Source: Massilia sp. HP4
GTDB taxonomy: Bacteria > Pseudomonadota > Gammaproteobacteria > Burkholderiales > Burkholderiaceae_D
Reading direction: 5' to 3'
Length of the DNA: 64,000 bases
Assembly: GCF_005222695.1 (NCBI RefSeq)
Contig: NZ_STGG01000041.1
Location: 310,001 to 374,000, forward strand
Notes under the pieces: model-generated
What the model saw: only the letters and a program-made list of their open reading frames with translations
Databases searched by the model: none
What the model was told of the DNA's origin: nothing
Shown here: positions 49,532 to 59,610 of the stretch, one piece after another
Layout of the letters: each line of letters opens with the position of its first letter
How positions within the stretch are numbered: position 1 is the stretch's first letter
Position numbers and translations under genes: made by a program

Positions 49532-49560
49532 ATTCTAGCGGGATTTGCCGTTTTATTCAA
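49532..49560 (-). promoter_or_regulatory. sigma-70 promoter of rpsB
   Basis: On the reverse strand TTGAAT and TAGAAT are separated by exactly 17 bases. The -10 ends about 135 bases before the rpsB start, leaving a leader long enough for S2 autoregulation. It is the best promoter match I noticed in the window. Confidence 0.7.
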
Positions 49561-49593
49561 GCGTCACGTGGAGCCTGCGACCGCCCCGACCCT

Positions 49594-49618
49594 GAGGAAG
49601 GAATGTTTCCTCTATAAT
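49594..49618 (+). promoter_or_regulatory. map promoter -10 overlapped by an inverted repeat
   Basis: A perfect TATAAT (49613-49618) lies 41 bases before the map start. GAGGAA (49594-49599) and TTCCTC (49607-49612) form an inverted repeat that ends at the -10, covering the -35/-10 spacer. The -35 is weak. The repeat could be a repressor site; this is inferred from position. Confidence 0.45.
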
Positions 49619-49659
49619 GGACCCTTATTGCACAGACTATTGCAGGATAAGAATCCACC

Positions 49660-50505
49660 ATGGCATCCACACCCAAGACTCCCGACGAAATCGAAGGCAT
49701 GCGCGTCGCCTGCCGCCTCGGCTCGGAAGTGCTCGACTACATCACCCCTTTCGTCAAGCCCGGCGTCACCACCGGCGAGCTCGACCGCCTGGCCTATGAG
49801 TACATGGTCAATGTCCAGGGCACGACCCCGGCCACGCTCAACTACGCCCCGCCCGGTTACCCACCCTTCCCCGGCTCGATCTGCACCTCGCTCAACGACG
49901 TGATCTGCCACGGCATCCCGGGCGACCGCGTGCTCAAGGCGGGCGACGCGCTGAACATCGACATCACGCCGATCACCAAGGACGGCTACCACGGCGACAA
50001 CAGCCGCATGTTCCTGGTCGGCGAACCGTCGATCATGGCCCGTCGCCTGTCCGAGATCACCTTCGAATGCATGTGGCTGGGCATCGCCGCCGTCAAGCCG
50101 GGCAAGCACCTGGGCGACATCGGCCATGCGATCCAGCAGCACGCCGAAAAGGCCGGCTACAGCGTGGTACGCGAATTCTGCGGCCACGGCGTGGGCCGCG
50201 TGTTCCACGAAGAGCCGCAGGTGCTGCACTACGGCCGCCCCGGCACGCTCGAAGAACTCAAGCCCGGCATGATCTTCACCATCGAGCCGATGATCAATGC
50301 CGGCCGCCGCGACATCAAGGAAATGCCGGACGGCTGGACCATCAAGACCCGCGACCGCAGCCTGTCGGCGCAGTGGGAACACACGGTGCTGGTGACCGAG
50401 ACCGGAGTCGAGGTGCTGACCATGTCGGCCGGCAGCCCGCCGCCGCCGGCCATCGTGCTGCCGCTGTTGAACCCGGGCGCGGTGCCGGCCCTGGCCGCGG
50501 CCTGA
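49660..50505 (+). CDS. map: methionine aminopeptidase, type I
   Basis: A 281-residue enzyme that removes the initiator methionine. The five metal ligands are D101, D113, H176, E209 and E240, in NIDITPI, HGDNSRMF, CGHGVGR, TIEPMI and QWEHTVLV. The C-terminus carries a Pro/Ala-rich extension of about 25 residues (SPPPPAIVLPLLNPG) beyond the usual end. It is divergent from rpsB and lies 10 bases before glnD, so the two are likely co-transcribed. Confidence 0.95.
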   Translation: MASTPKTPDEIEGMRVACRLGSEVLDYITPFVKPGVTTGELDRLAYEYMVNVQGTTPATLNYAPPGYPPFPGSICTSLNDVICHGIPGDRVLKAGDALNIDITPITKDGYHGDNSRMFLVGEPSIMARRLSEITFECMWLGIAAVKPGKHLGDIGHAIQQHAEKAGYSVVREFCGHGVGRVFHEEPQVLHYGRPGTLEELKPGMIFTIEPMINAGRRDIKEMPDGWTIKTRDRSLSAQWEHTVLVTETGVEVLTMSAGSPPPPAIVLPLLNPGAVPALAAA

Positions 50506-50515
50506 AGGACGGCCC

Positions 50516-53098
50516 ATGGGACAGGCCGCCCTGCTCGACACCGCCCGCACCACCCTGCGCCAGCGCCTGAAGGCCGAACGCCAGTTGGCGTTCCAGTCCT
50601 TCCATGAAGACGGCAAGCCCGAAAAACTGCTGCGCGGCCTGCGCCAGATCGTCGACGGCGTCCTGCTCGATGCCTGGCAGGCAGCCGGCCTGCCAGCGGA
50701 CACCGCCCTGGTGGGCGTGGGCGGCTACGGGCGCGGCGAACTGTTCCCGTATTCGGACGTCGACCTGCTGATCCTGCTGGGCCAGCCAGCCGACGCGATT
50801 ACCCAGGCGCGCCTGGAAGGCCTGGTCCAGCTATTGTGGGACCTGGGCCTGGAGATCGGCCACAGCATCCGCACCGTCGACGAGTGCCTGGTCGAATCAA
50901 GTGCCGACATCACCGTGCAAACCAGCCTGCTCGAAGCGCGCCTGGTCACCGGCAGCACGCCGCTGTTCGAGGAACTGCAGCGCCGCTACCGCGACGCCCT
51001 CGATCCGCAAGCCTTCTTCCAGGCCAAGACCGCCGAAATGCGGCTGCGCCATGCCAAGCACGAATACACCGCCTTCGCGCTGGAACCCAACGTCAAGGAA
51101 AGCCCGGGCGCGCTGCGCGACCTGCAGGTGATCCTGTGGGTGGCCAAGGCCGCGGGCCTGGCCGACACCTTCGGCCAACTCGCCACGCGCGGCCTGATCA
51201 CGCGCATGGAAGCGCGCCAGCTGATGGAAAAGGAGCGCGCCTTCAAGGACATCCGCATCCGGCTGCACCTGCACACCAAACGGCGCGAGGACCGGCTGGT
51301 ATTCGACGTCCAGACGGCGATCGCCGGCAATCTCGGGCTGCAGGCAAATGGCGAAGGCCCGAACGCGCGCCGCGCCAGCGAATTCTTGATGCAGCGCTAC
51401 TACTGGGCCGCGAAGACCGTGACCCAGTTGAACACGATTTTGCTGCAGAACATCGAGGCCCAGCTGTTCCCGCAGCCGGCGGTGGCGCACCCGATCAGCG
51501 CCCGCTTCACCCAGGTGGGCAGCCTGATCGACATCGCGGCCGACGACACCTTCGAGAAGACGCCGTCCGCGATCCTCGAGATCTTCGTGGCGATGACCGA
51601 GCGCCGCGAACTGAAAGGCATGACGGCGCGCGCGACCCGAGCGCTGTGGCATGCGCGCACCTTGATCGACGAGCCATTCCGCGCCGATCCGGCCAACAAG
51701 GCGCTGTTCCTGCGCGTGCTGCAGGCGCCGCGCGGCCTGGTGCATGCGCTGCGCCGGATGAACGAGTTCGGCATCCTGGGGCGCTACCTGCCGGCCTTCC
51801 GCAAGATCGTCGGCCAGATGCAACACGACCTGTTCCACGTGTACACGGTGGACCAGCACATCATGATGGTGGTGCGTAACCTGCGCCGCTTCACGATGCA
51901 GGAACACGCGCACGAATACCCGTTCTGCAGCCAGCTGATCGCCGACTTCCACGACCGCTGGCTGCTGTACGTGGCTGCGCTGTTCCACGACATCGCCAAG
52001 GGCCGCGGCGGCGACCACTCCAAGCTCGGCATGGATGACGCGCGCCAGTTCTGCCGCGAGCACGGCATCAACGAGCAAGACACGGAACTGGTGGTGTTCC
52101 TGGTCGAGCAGCACCTGACCATGTCGACCGTGGCGCAGAAGCAGGACCTGTCCGACCCGGATGTGATTGCGGCGTTTGCCGCCGTGGTCCGGGACGAGCG
52201 CCACCTGACGGCGCTCTACCTGCTGACCGTGGCCGACATCCGCGGCACCAGCCCCAAGGTGTGGAATGCCTGGAAGGCCAAGCTGCTCGAGGACCTGTAC
52301 AAGGTCACCCTGCGCGTGCTGGGTGGCGAGCCGCACTCGGCCGACCGCGAGCTGCGCATGCGCCAGAAGGAGGCGCTGGCCACCCTGCGCCTGTTCGGCC
52401 TCGACGCCGGCATCCACGAACAGCTGTGGAAGCAGCTCGACGTGGCGTATTTCCTGCGTCACGACGCCTCGGACATCGCCTGGCAGACGCGCGCCCTGCA
52501 CGACAAGGTCGATGCCGGCAAGCCTATCGTGCGCGCGCGGCTGGCGCCGATCGGCGAAGGCCTGCAGGTGGCGGTGTACGTCAAGGACCAGCCCGACCTG
52601 TTCGCGCGCATCTGCAGCTATTTCGACCGCAAGAACTTCAGCATCCTCGACGCCAAGATCCACACCACGCGCCACGGCTATGCGCTGGACAGCTTCCTGG
52701 TGGCCGACGAGAATTTCGCTGGCAGCTACCGCGACATCATCAGCCTGATCGAGCACGAATTGTGCGCGCAACTGCTGTCGCAAGAGGCGTTGCCGCCTTT
52801 GGCCCGCGGGCGCCTGTCGCGCGTGGCGCGCACCTTCCCGCTCACCCCGACCGTCGAACTGCGGCCGGACGAGCGCGGCCAGTTCCACGTACTGTCGATC
52901 GCGGCCAACGACCGCATGGGCCTGTTGTATGCGATCGCCAGCGTGCTGGCGCGCTACCGGCTGAACCTGCACACCGCCAAGATCATGACCCTGGGCGAAC
53001 GCGTGGAAGACGTGTTCCTGATCGACGGACCGGCCCTGAACAATCCACGCACCCAGGTGCAGCTCGAGACCGACCTGCTCGACGCCCTCAAGGTTTGA
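50516..53098 (+). CDS. glnD: PII uridylyltransferase/uridylyl-removing enzyme
   Basis: An 860-residue sensor of glutamine that adds or removes UMP on PII proteins and so sets nitrogen regulation. The nucleotidyltransferase motif GGYGRGELFPYSDVD is at 69-83 (D81, D83). The HD hydrolase pair is H491 and D492 in ALFHDIAKGRGGDHS. Two ACT domains close the protein (about 680-760 and 795-860, with MGLLYAIASVLARYRLNLHTAKI). It lies 10 bases after map. Confidence 0.95.
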   Translation: MGQAALLDTARTTLRQRLKAERQLAFQSFHEDGKPEKLLRGLRQIVDGVLLDAWQAAGLPADTALVGVGGYGRGELFPYSDVDLLILLGQPADAITQARLEGLVQLLWDLGLEIGHSIRTVDECLVESSADITVQTSLLEARLVTGSTPLFEELQRRYRDALDPQAFFQAKTAEMRLRHAKHEYTAFALEPNVKESPGALRDLQVILWVAKAAGLADTFGQLATRGLITRMEARQLMEKERAFKDIRIRLHLHTKRREDRLVFDVQTAIAGNLGLQANGEGPNARRASEFLMQRYYWAAKTVTQLNTILLQNIEAQLFPQPAVAHPISARFTQVGSLIDIAADDTFEKTPSAILEIFVAMTERRELKGMTARATRALWHARTLIDEPFRADPANKALFLRVLQAPRGLVHALRRMNEFGILGRYLPAFRKIVGQMQHDLFHVYTVDQHIMMVVRNLRRFTMQEHAHEYPFCSQLIADFHDRWLLYVAALFHDIAKGRGGDHSKLGMDDARQFCREHGINEQDTELVVFLVEQHLTMSTVAQKQDLSDPDVIAAFAAVVRDERHLTALYLLTVADIRGTSPKVWNAWKAKLLEDLYKVTLRVLGGEPHSADRELRMRQKEALATLRLFGLDAGIHEQLWKQLDVAYFLRHDASDIAWQTRALHDKVDAGKPIVRARLAPIGEGLQVAVYVKDQPDLFARICSYFDRKNFSILDAKIHTTRHGYALDSFLVADENFAGSYRDIISLIEHELCAQLLSQEALPPLARGRLSRVARTFPLTPTVELRPDERGQFHVLSIAANDRMGLLYAIASVLARYRLNLHTAKIMTLGERVEDVFLIDGPALNNPRTQVQLETDLLDALKV

Positions 53099-53128
53099 TT
53101 TTTTTCTTTTTACAGTAAAGCTTGTCCG

Positions 53129-53875
53129 ATGACCGAACCGCTCCGCCTCTCCAAACGTATGTCCGAACTGGGCCTGTGCTCGCGCCGCGAAGCCGATGAA
53201 TGGATCGCGCGCGGCTGGGTGCGGGTGGACGGCAAGGTCGTCTCCGAACTGGGCAGCAAGGTGCTGCCGACCCAGCGCATCACGGTCGAGCGCCAGGCCG
53301 CGGCAGAGCAGTCCAAGCGCGTGACCATCCTGATCAACAAGCCAGTCGGCTATGTCAGCGGCCAGGCCGAGGATGGCTATACGCCGGCGATCGCCCTGAT
53401 CAAGCCCGAGAACCGCTGGGCGGACGACCCGGCGCCGGAACAGTTCCATCCGACCCAGTTGCGCAGCCTGGTGCCGTGCGGCCGCCTGGACATCGATTCG
53501 GTGGGCCTGCTGGTGCTGTCGCAGGACGGCCGCATCGCCAAGCACCTGATCGGCGAGACGACCAGCGTCGACAAGGAATACCTGGTGCGGGTGCAGTACA
53601 CCAAGCCGGGCAAGCTGCCCGACAGCGACCTGAAAAGGCTGAACCACGGCCTGTGGATGGACGGCAAGCCGCTGCTGCCGGCCAAGGTGCGCTGGCAGAA
53701 CGAGGACCAGCTCAGCTTCACCCTGCGCGAAGGCAAGAAGCGCCAGATCCGGCGCATGTGCGATATGGTCGGATTGAAGGTCGTGGGCCTCAAGCGCGTG
53801 CGCATCGGCAAGGTCAAGCTGGGCAACCTGCCCGAGGGGCAGTGGCGCTATCTCTCCGCGGACGAGCAATTCTGA
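53129..53875 (+). CDS. RsuA/RluF-type rRNA pseudouridine synthase
   Basis: A 248-residue pseudouridine synthase with an N-terminal S4 RNA-binding domain (about 5-60, SELGLCSRREADEWI) and a catalytic domain. The catalytic Asp is D121 in CGRLDIDSVGLLVLSQDG. KEYLVRV and GKKRQIRRMC are also typical. The text around QIRRMC is closest in my memory to E. coli RluF (23S), but the loop between KPVGYVSG and GRLD is longer than in RluF, so the target uridine is uncertain. It follows glnD after 30 bases. Confidence 0.85.
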   Translation: MTEPLRLSKRMSELGLCSRREADEWIARGWVRVDGKVVSELGSKVLPTQRITVERQAAAEQSKRVTILINKPVGYVSGQAEDGYTPAIALIKPENRWADDPAPEQFHPTQLRSLVPCGRLDIDSVGLLVLSQDGRIAKHLIGETTSVDKEYLVRVQYTKPGKLPDSDLKRLNHGLWMDGKPLLPAKVRWQNEDQLSFTLREGKKRQIRRMCDMVGLKVVGLKRVRIGKVKLGNLPEGQWRYLSADEQF

Positions 53876-53905
53876 CGTAGGGTTGGCGGCTTGGCCGCCG
53901 ACGCG
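53876..53905. repeat. REP-like palindromic repeat, copy 2 (inverted)
   Basis: CGTAGGGTTGGCGGC, then a short TTG loop, then GCCGCCGACGCG. It starts one base after the stop codon of the pseudouridine synthase gene and is the reverse orientation of the copies at 12143 and 54001. Confidence 0.75.
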
Positions 53906-53907
53906 GT

Positions 53908-53991
53908 GATGGTTGGCGGAGAGATCATCCGGCGCGCGAGCGGAGCCGTGATAATTGGCAGCGAGACCATCCGGCGCGACATGGGAGCCGT
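53908..53991. repeat. two tandem 42-bp units between REP copies
   Basis: Units 53908-53949 and 53950-53991 have the same length and share CATCCGGCGCG and GGAGCCGT at the same offsets, with scattered differences. They lie between two inverted REP copies, so the whole 53876-54031 block is a compound intergenic element. Confidence 0.65.
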
Positions 53992-54000
53992 TAGCAATCG

Positions 54001-54031
54001 ACGCGTCGGCGGCATAGCCGCCAACCCTACG
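54001..54031. repeat. REP-like palindromic repeat, copy 3
   Basis: ACGCGTCGGCGGC, ATA, GCCGCCAACCCTACG. It differs from the copy at 12143 by one base in the loop. It overlaps the last bases of the aldo/keto reductase gene (stop at 54027). Confidence 0.75.
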
Positions 54032-55010
54032 GTAGCGGGGCTTCCTGGGCCAATAACCCCTCGCCCTTCAACTCTTGCCAGAACGCCGGCGGAATCACGA
54101 TATCCATCAAGGCTGCATTGCGCTGCAAATGCGGCACACTGCTGGCGCCGGGAATCGTGGCCGCCACTACCGGATGGGCCAGGCCGAACTGCAGCGCCGC
54201 CGCCGGCACATCGACGCCGTGGCGCGCCGCCACCTGGCGCAGGCGTTCGCGCCGGGCGATCTTGTCGGCGTCGGCCGGACCGTAATCGTAGTTCGGGCCG
54301 CCGGCCAGGAAGCCCGAATTGAACGGCCCGCCCAGCACCACCCTGGCGCCGCGCCCCTCGCACAGCGGGAACAGTTCGTCGAGCGGCGTGGTTTCCATCA
54401 GCGTGTAGCGGCCAGCCAGCAGGAAGATGTCGGGATCCGCATCGCGCAACGCGCGCAGGCAGGGGTCGACCGTATTCACGCCCAGCCCCCAGCCCTTGAT
54501 CACACCTTCGTCGCGCAGCCTGGCCAGGCCCTCGAAGGCGCCGCCGCGGCCGGCCGCGATCGCATAATAGTGCTCGTACTCGGCCTGGCTGAAGCGATCC
54601 GGCGACAGGTCGTGCACGTAGACGATGTCGATGTGCGACAGCGCCATGCGCTGCAGGCTGTCCTCGATCGAGCGGCGCGCGCCGTCGGCCGTGTAGTCGG
54701 TGATACGCCGAAACGGCAGGCCGCCGACGAAGGGCTCGGCAATCTCGGGCGTCTCGCTCGGCACCAGGATGCGGCCGACCTTGGTCGACAAGGTGTATTC
54801 GTCGCGCGGACGGCGCCGCAGGGCTTGGCCGAAACGGTGCTCGGACAGGCCGGCGCCGTAGTGCGGCGCGGTGTCGAAATACCGGATGCCGGCATCCCAG
54901 GCGGCGTCGACCGTGGCCTGGCCCGCCTCGTCGCTGGTGTGGTGATACATATCGCCCAGGCCGGTGCCGCCCAGGCCCAGGCGCGTGATCGGTTGGTAGC
55001 GTTGCGTCAT
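54027..55010 (-). CDS. aldo/keto reductase
   Basis: A 327-residue AKR-superfamily oxidoreductase with the tetrad D46, Y51 (FDTAPHYGAG), K77 (STKVGR) and H133 (YVHDLSPD). The overall text resembles the D-threo-aldose (L-fucose) dehydrogenase and pyridoxal dehydrogenase branch, so it may oxidise sugars rather than reduce carbonyls; the substrate is not proven. The last bases run into a REP copy. It is convergent with the pseudouridine synthase gene. Confidence 0.85.
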   Translation of the reverse strand: MTQRYQPITRLGLGGTGLGDMYHHTSDEAGQATVDAAWDAGIRYFDTAPHYGAGLSEHRFGQALRRRPRDEYTLSTKVGRILVPSETPEIAEPFVGGLPFRRITDYTADGARRSIEDSLQRMALSHIDIVYVHDLSPDRFSQAEYEHYYAIAAGRGGAFEGLARLRDEGVIKGWGLGVNTVDPCLRALRDADPDIFLLAGRYTLMETTPLDELFPLCEGRGARVVLGGPFNSGFLAGGPNYDYGPADADKIARRERLRQVAARHGVDVPAAALQFGLAHPVVAATIPGASSVPHLQRNAALMDIVIPPAFWQELKGEGLLAQEAPLP

Positions 55011-55112
55011 GATTCTGTCCTTTCTCGACGGCTCATGGACAGATTCTGCCTGCCGCCCGTCGACGCCGGCGCACGCCAGCGCTGCGGCGCAGCATGGCCG
55101 ACGTGGCTTGCT

Positions 55113-56765
<1,653 letters not shown>

Positions 56766-56899
56766 GGGTGGCCGGGTCTTCCAAACGGGCCGGCGGAGGC
56801 GCCAGCGGGCCATTTATTATAGGAAGAAAGCATCGCATGCTGCCACACGGAACGTCCGGGAAATATTGCCGGGCGTCTTGGATTGCGACCCGCCCGCCG

Positions 56900-57199
56900 T
56901 CAGGCGCCGAAACGCCTCGCCCCGGCGGCGATCCAGACCACGACGGCCAGCACCGATAGCGGCGTCAGGAAAACCAGCGGCACCATCAGGTGCGGCCGGT
57001 CGGCGGCGGCCCAGGCGCAGCCCAGGTTGACCAGTGCCGGCAGGGCCAGGCGCAAAGCCGCGTAGCGGTTCAGCCGCGCAACGTCGCCCGGCGCCGTCGG
57101 ATAGTGCACGAAATTGAGCAGCTTGCGCCCGGGGGCGGCGTACAGCACCAGGGCCAGCAGCAGGAAGATCGCCGCAAACAGCAGGAATGGATTGTTCAT
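56900..57199 (-). CDS. small three-helix membrane protein
   Basis: A 99-residue hydrophobic protein with predicted helices at about 4-20, 47-62 and 70-92, and the polar loop APGRKLLNFVHYPTAPGDVARLNRYAALR between. I do not recognise a family. It lies 5 bases after the stop of a possible 43-codon gene and close behind the GFA gene, so it may be in one unit with them. GAGAAA is a weak ribosome site. Confidence 0.6.
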   Translation of the reverse strand: MNNPFLLFAAIFLLLALVLYAAPGRKLLNFVHYPTAPGDVARLNRYAALRLALPALVNLGCAWAAADRPHLMVPLVFLTPLSVLAVVVWIAAGARRFGA

Positions 57200-57203
57200 C
57201 GGT

Positions 57204-57335
57204 TCATTTCTCGATGCTGGCCGGGGCCCGCCCGCGCGCCAGCAGATCCAGCAAAGCCGTCTTGTTGCCCTCGCGCGGCCAGCCCGTCACCGGATGGCCG
57301 AGGCAGGAGCAGCAGCAGCGCCATGCCATGGTCAT
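57204..57335 (-). CDS. possible 43-residue protein
   Basis: A short frame starting 12 bases after the GFA stop and ending 5 bases before the next start, with AAGGCAGG just upstream of its ATG. The product has a CCCSCLGHP segment and a polar helix-like tail (NKTALLDLLARGR). Tight spacing on both sides suggests a real gene; no family is recognised, and it could be chance. Confidence 0.3.
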   Translation of the reverse strand: MTMAWRCCCSCLGHPVTGWPREGNKTALLDLLARGRAPASIEK

Positions 57336-57346
57336 CCAGACCTGCC

Positions 57347-57694
57347 TTAATGGTCGGCGCCGTTATGGTGATGGACCGGCACCTGGTCGAGATCGACGCC
57401 ATCGACGCAGCGCAGGTTGATCGCCGCCATCGCATTGCCCTTGGGGTCGACGCCCTCCCCGTACGGATGGATGCCGCAGCGCGGGCAGAAGCGGTGCTTG
57501 ATCACGTGCTTGTTGAAGGTGTAGGTGGCGGCCGCGTCGTCCGGCGTTCGCAGCAGCAACTGGTCGCGCGCGACGAACCACAGCAGCGAACCCTTGCGCC
57601 GGCACATCGAGCAGTTGCAGGCCAGCGCGCCATCGATCTCGCCTTCGACTTCGAAGGCGACCGCGCCACAGTGACAGCTTCCCTGGTACAGCAT
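57347..57694 (-). CDS. GFA/CENP-V domain zinc protein
   Basis: A 115-residue protein of the GFA family (glutathione-dependent formaldehyde-activating enzyme fold). The zinc-binding Cys motifs are CHCGAV, CNCSMCRRKG and FCPRCGIHPYG. Most members have no proven activity, and the link with formaldehyde is doubtful for many of them. Its stop is 12 bases from the possible 43-residue gene. Confidence 0.87.
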   Translation of the reverse strand: MLYQGSCHCGAVAFEVEGEIDGALACNCSMCRRKGSLLWFVARDQLLLRTPDDAAATYTFNKHVIKHRFCPRCGIHPYGEGVDPKGNAMAAINLRCVDGVDLDQVPVHHHNGADH

Positions 57695-57728
57695 GACGAT
57701 CCTCCGGTAGACGATAGGTGTGGGACGT

Positions 57729-58265
57729 TCAGGCCAGGCCAGGACGCAGCCTGCGCCACAATGCGCGCGCCGCCGTGTGCACCAGCCAGGACGCCAGCGC
57801 GATGATCGCGCCGAACATGGCCGGCAGGATCGGGCCCGCCACGAAATTCATGGCCAGCACGAAGCCCAGCAGGTATTCGGCATGCCACAAGCGCACCACG
57901 AGCGCCAGCGCCAGCAGGCCGAAGAAGACGTAGTCGACCAGCGGGCTGCCGGCCGCGAACAGCGCCGCCAGCATGGCGCCGTAGGCGAGCGCGCACAGGA
58001 AACCGGTCAGCGGCGCGGGCCGGACCGGGTGGCCGGCGAGTGCGGCCCGCTCACTGCGGCGCTGCGCGCGTCCAACCGTCCACCAGGTCAGGAGAGGAAG
58101 CAGGAGCAGCCCCCACCCGTTGGAGACGGCAGGCAGGTCGGGATTGGCCAGCAGGTGGTGGGCGCGCACGCCGCCATGGAAGTGTTCCCAGGCGAGCATG
58201 CCGAGTTGCGCGCCCAGCACAAAGAGGGTGAGCGCCAGGCGGCGGCTGGAAAGGGCGTCGTTCAT
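57729..58265 (-). CDS. uncharacterised membrane protein
   Basis: A 178-residue integral membrane protein with about five helices, marked by LALTLFVLGAQLGMLAWEHF, GWGLLLLPLLTWWTV, FLCALAYGAMLAALFAA, YVFFGLLALALVV and ILPAMFGAIIALASWLV. I do not recognise a family. I chose the ATG at 58265, with GGGAA just before it, over a longer frame that adds 22 residues. It precedes the GFA gene by about 34 bases. Confidence 0.65.
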   Translation of the reverse strand: MNDALSSRRLALTLFVLGAQLGMLAWEHFHGGVRAHHLLANPDLPAVSNGWGLLLLPLLTWWTVGRAQRRSERAALAGHPVRPAPLTGFLCALAYGAMLAALFAAGSPLVDYVFFGLLALALVVRLWHAEYLLGFVLAMNFVAGPILPAMFGAIIALASWLVHTAARALWRRLRPGLA

Positions 58266-58405
58266 GTCGTTCCCGGAATCGGCGTGGATGACGCGCATGA
58301 CAGCGGCGCGGCGTGATGAATGCAACAACACCCTACACTACCAGAAGCCGCGCGATCGATCTACGCCCGCTGCGCATTCCATGCGCACCTCATAACATGC
58401 ATATC

Positions 58406-58822
58406 TCAGCCGCCCAGCACGGTCACCACCACCCGCCGCCGGTGCGGCGCCGTGCGGTGCTCCCACAGGTAGACGCCCTGCCAGGTCCCGAGCAGCATCC
58501 GCCCTCCCCCGACCGGGATCGTGAGCGCGGTATCGGTCAGCATGCTGCGCGCGTGGGCCGACATATCGTCCGGCCCTTCGGCGTCGTGGCGGTAGGCCGG
58601 ATCGCCGTCCGGCGCCAGGCGGGCGATGATGGTTTCCAGGTCGCGCCGCACGTCGCCGTCGGCATTCTCGGTCAGCAGCAGCGAGCAGCTGGTGTGCTGC
58701 ACGAAGACCTGGACCAGGCCGCATTGCAGGCCGGATGCCTCCACCACGGCGGCGACGTCGCGCGTGATCTCGCGCGTGCCGCGGCCGGCCATGGAAAATT
58801 CGAGGATGGATTGGTGCGCCAT
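58406..58822 (-). CDS. YjbQ family (UPF0047) protein
   Basis: A 138-residue protein of the widespread YjbQ/UPF0047 family, which has weak thiamine-phosphate synthase activity reported in some members. The conserved segments are VFVQHTSCSLLLTENAD, GPDDMSAHARSMLTDTALTIPV and LGTWQGVYLWEHR, with the His/Glu residues that form the presumed active site. It precedes the uncharacterised membrane-protein gene on the same strand. Confidence 0.92.
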   Translation of the reverse strand: MAHQSILEFSMAGRGTREITRDVAAVVEASGLQCGLVQVFVQHTSCSLLLTENADGDVRRDLETIIARLAPDGDPAYRHDAEGPDDMSAHARSMLTDTALTIPVGGGRMLLGTWQGVYLWEHRTAPHRRRVVVTVLGG

Positions 58823-58868
58823 GCCGCTATCCTGTCGATGAAGCCCGAAGACCCCATCTTAACAGGCG

Positions 58869-59597
58869 CTAGTCGCGGCGGCGGTCGGCCAGGAACTGCT
58901 GCGCGCGCGGGTGCTTGGGGGCGGCAAAGAATTCCTGCGGCGTCGCCTTTTCAAGAATCTTCCCTTCGGCCATGAACCAGATCCGGTCGGCGACGTCGCG
59001 CGCGAAACCCATCTCGTGGGTCACGCAGACCATGGTCATGCCCTCGCCCGCCAGCCCCCGCATCACCTGCAGCACCTCGCCCACCATCTCCGGGTCGAGC
59101 GCGCTGGTCGGCTCGTCGAACAGCATGATCGGCGGACGCATGGCCAGCGCGCGGGCGATCGCCACCCGCTGCTGCTGGCCGCCCGACAGTGCATTCGGAT
59201 AGGCGTCGACCTTGTGCGCCAGGCCGACGCGTTCGAGCAGCGCCATGGCGTGCTCGCGCGCCTCGGCCTTGGTCGCCCGCCCCAGCCTGACCGGCGCCAG
59301 CGTGCAGTTCTCCAGCACCGTCAGGTGCGGGAACAGGTTGAAGCTCTGGAACACGAAGCCGATGCCGGCGCGCAGCGCGTTCACATCGGCCCCCTTGGCG
59401 TGGATGTCGCGGCCGCCGATCTCGATGCGGCCGCCATCGATCTCTTCGAGCCGGTTCAGGGTGCGGATCAGGGTCGACTTGCCGGAGCCCGACGGGCCGC
59501 ACACCACCAGCACCTCGTTCTTTTCGACGCGCTCGGTGATGTCCACCAGCGCGTGGTAGTCGCCGTAGTATTTGTTGACTTTATCGAGGACGATCAT
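58869..59597 (-). CDS. polar amino-acid ABC transporter, ATPase
   Basis: A 242-residue ATPase of the GlnQ/GltL group. Walker A is GPSGSGKST (34-42), the Q-loop is [16 protein letters not shown], the ABC signature is [15 protein letters not shown], and Walker B is [14 protein letters not shown]. It powers the importer formed with the two permeases upstream and the periplasmic binding protein. It is the last gene of the four-gene operon. Confidence 0.94.
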   Translation of the reverse strand: MIVLDKVNKYYGDYHALVDITERVEKNEVLVVCGPSGSGKSTLIRTLNRLEEIDGGRIEIGGRDIHAKGADVNALRAGIGFVFQSFNLFPHLTVLENCTLAPVRLGRATKAEAREHAMALLERVGLAHKVDAYPNALSGGQQQRVAIARALAMRPPIMLFDEPTSALDPEMVGEVLQVMRGLAGEGMTMVCVTHEMGFARDVADRIWFMAEGKILEKATPQEFFAAPKHPRAQQFLADRRRD

Positions 59598-59610
59598 CGT
59601 CGATGGGCTT

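Noticed and set aside
50897..53869. 990-codon open frame antisense to glnD and the pseudouridine synthase
   Set aside because: It spans two intact real genes on the other strand and has no recognisable domain; long antisense frames are common at this GC content.
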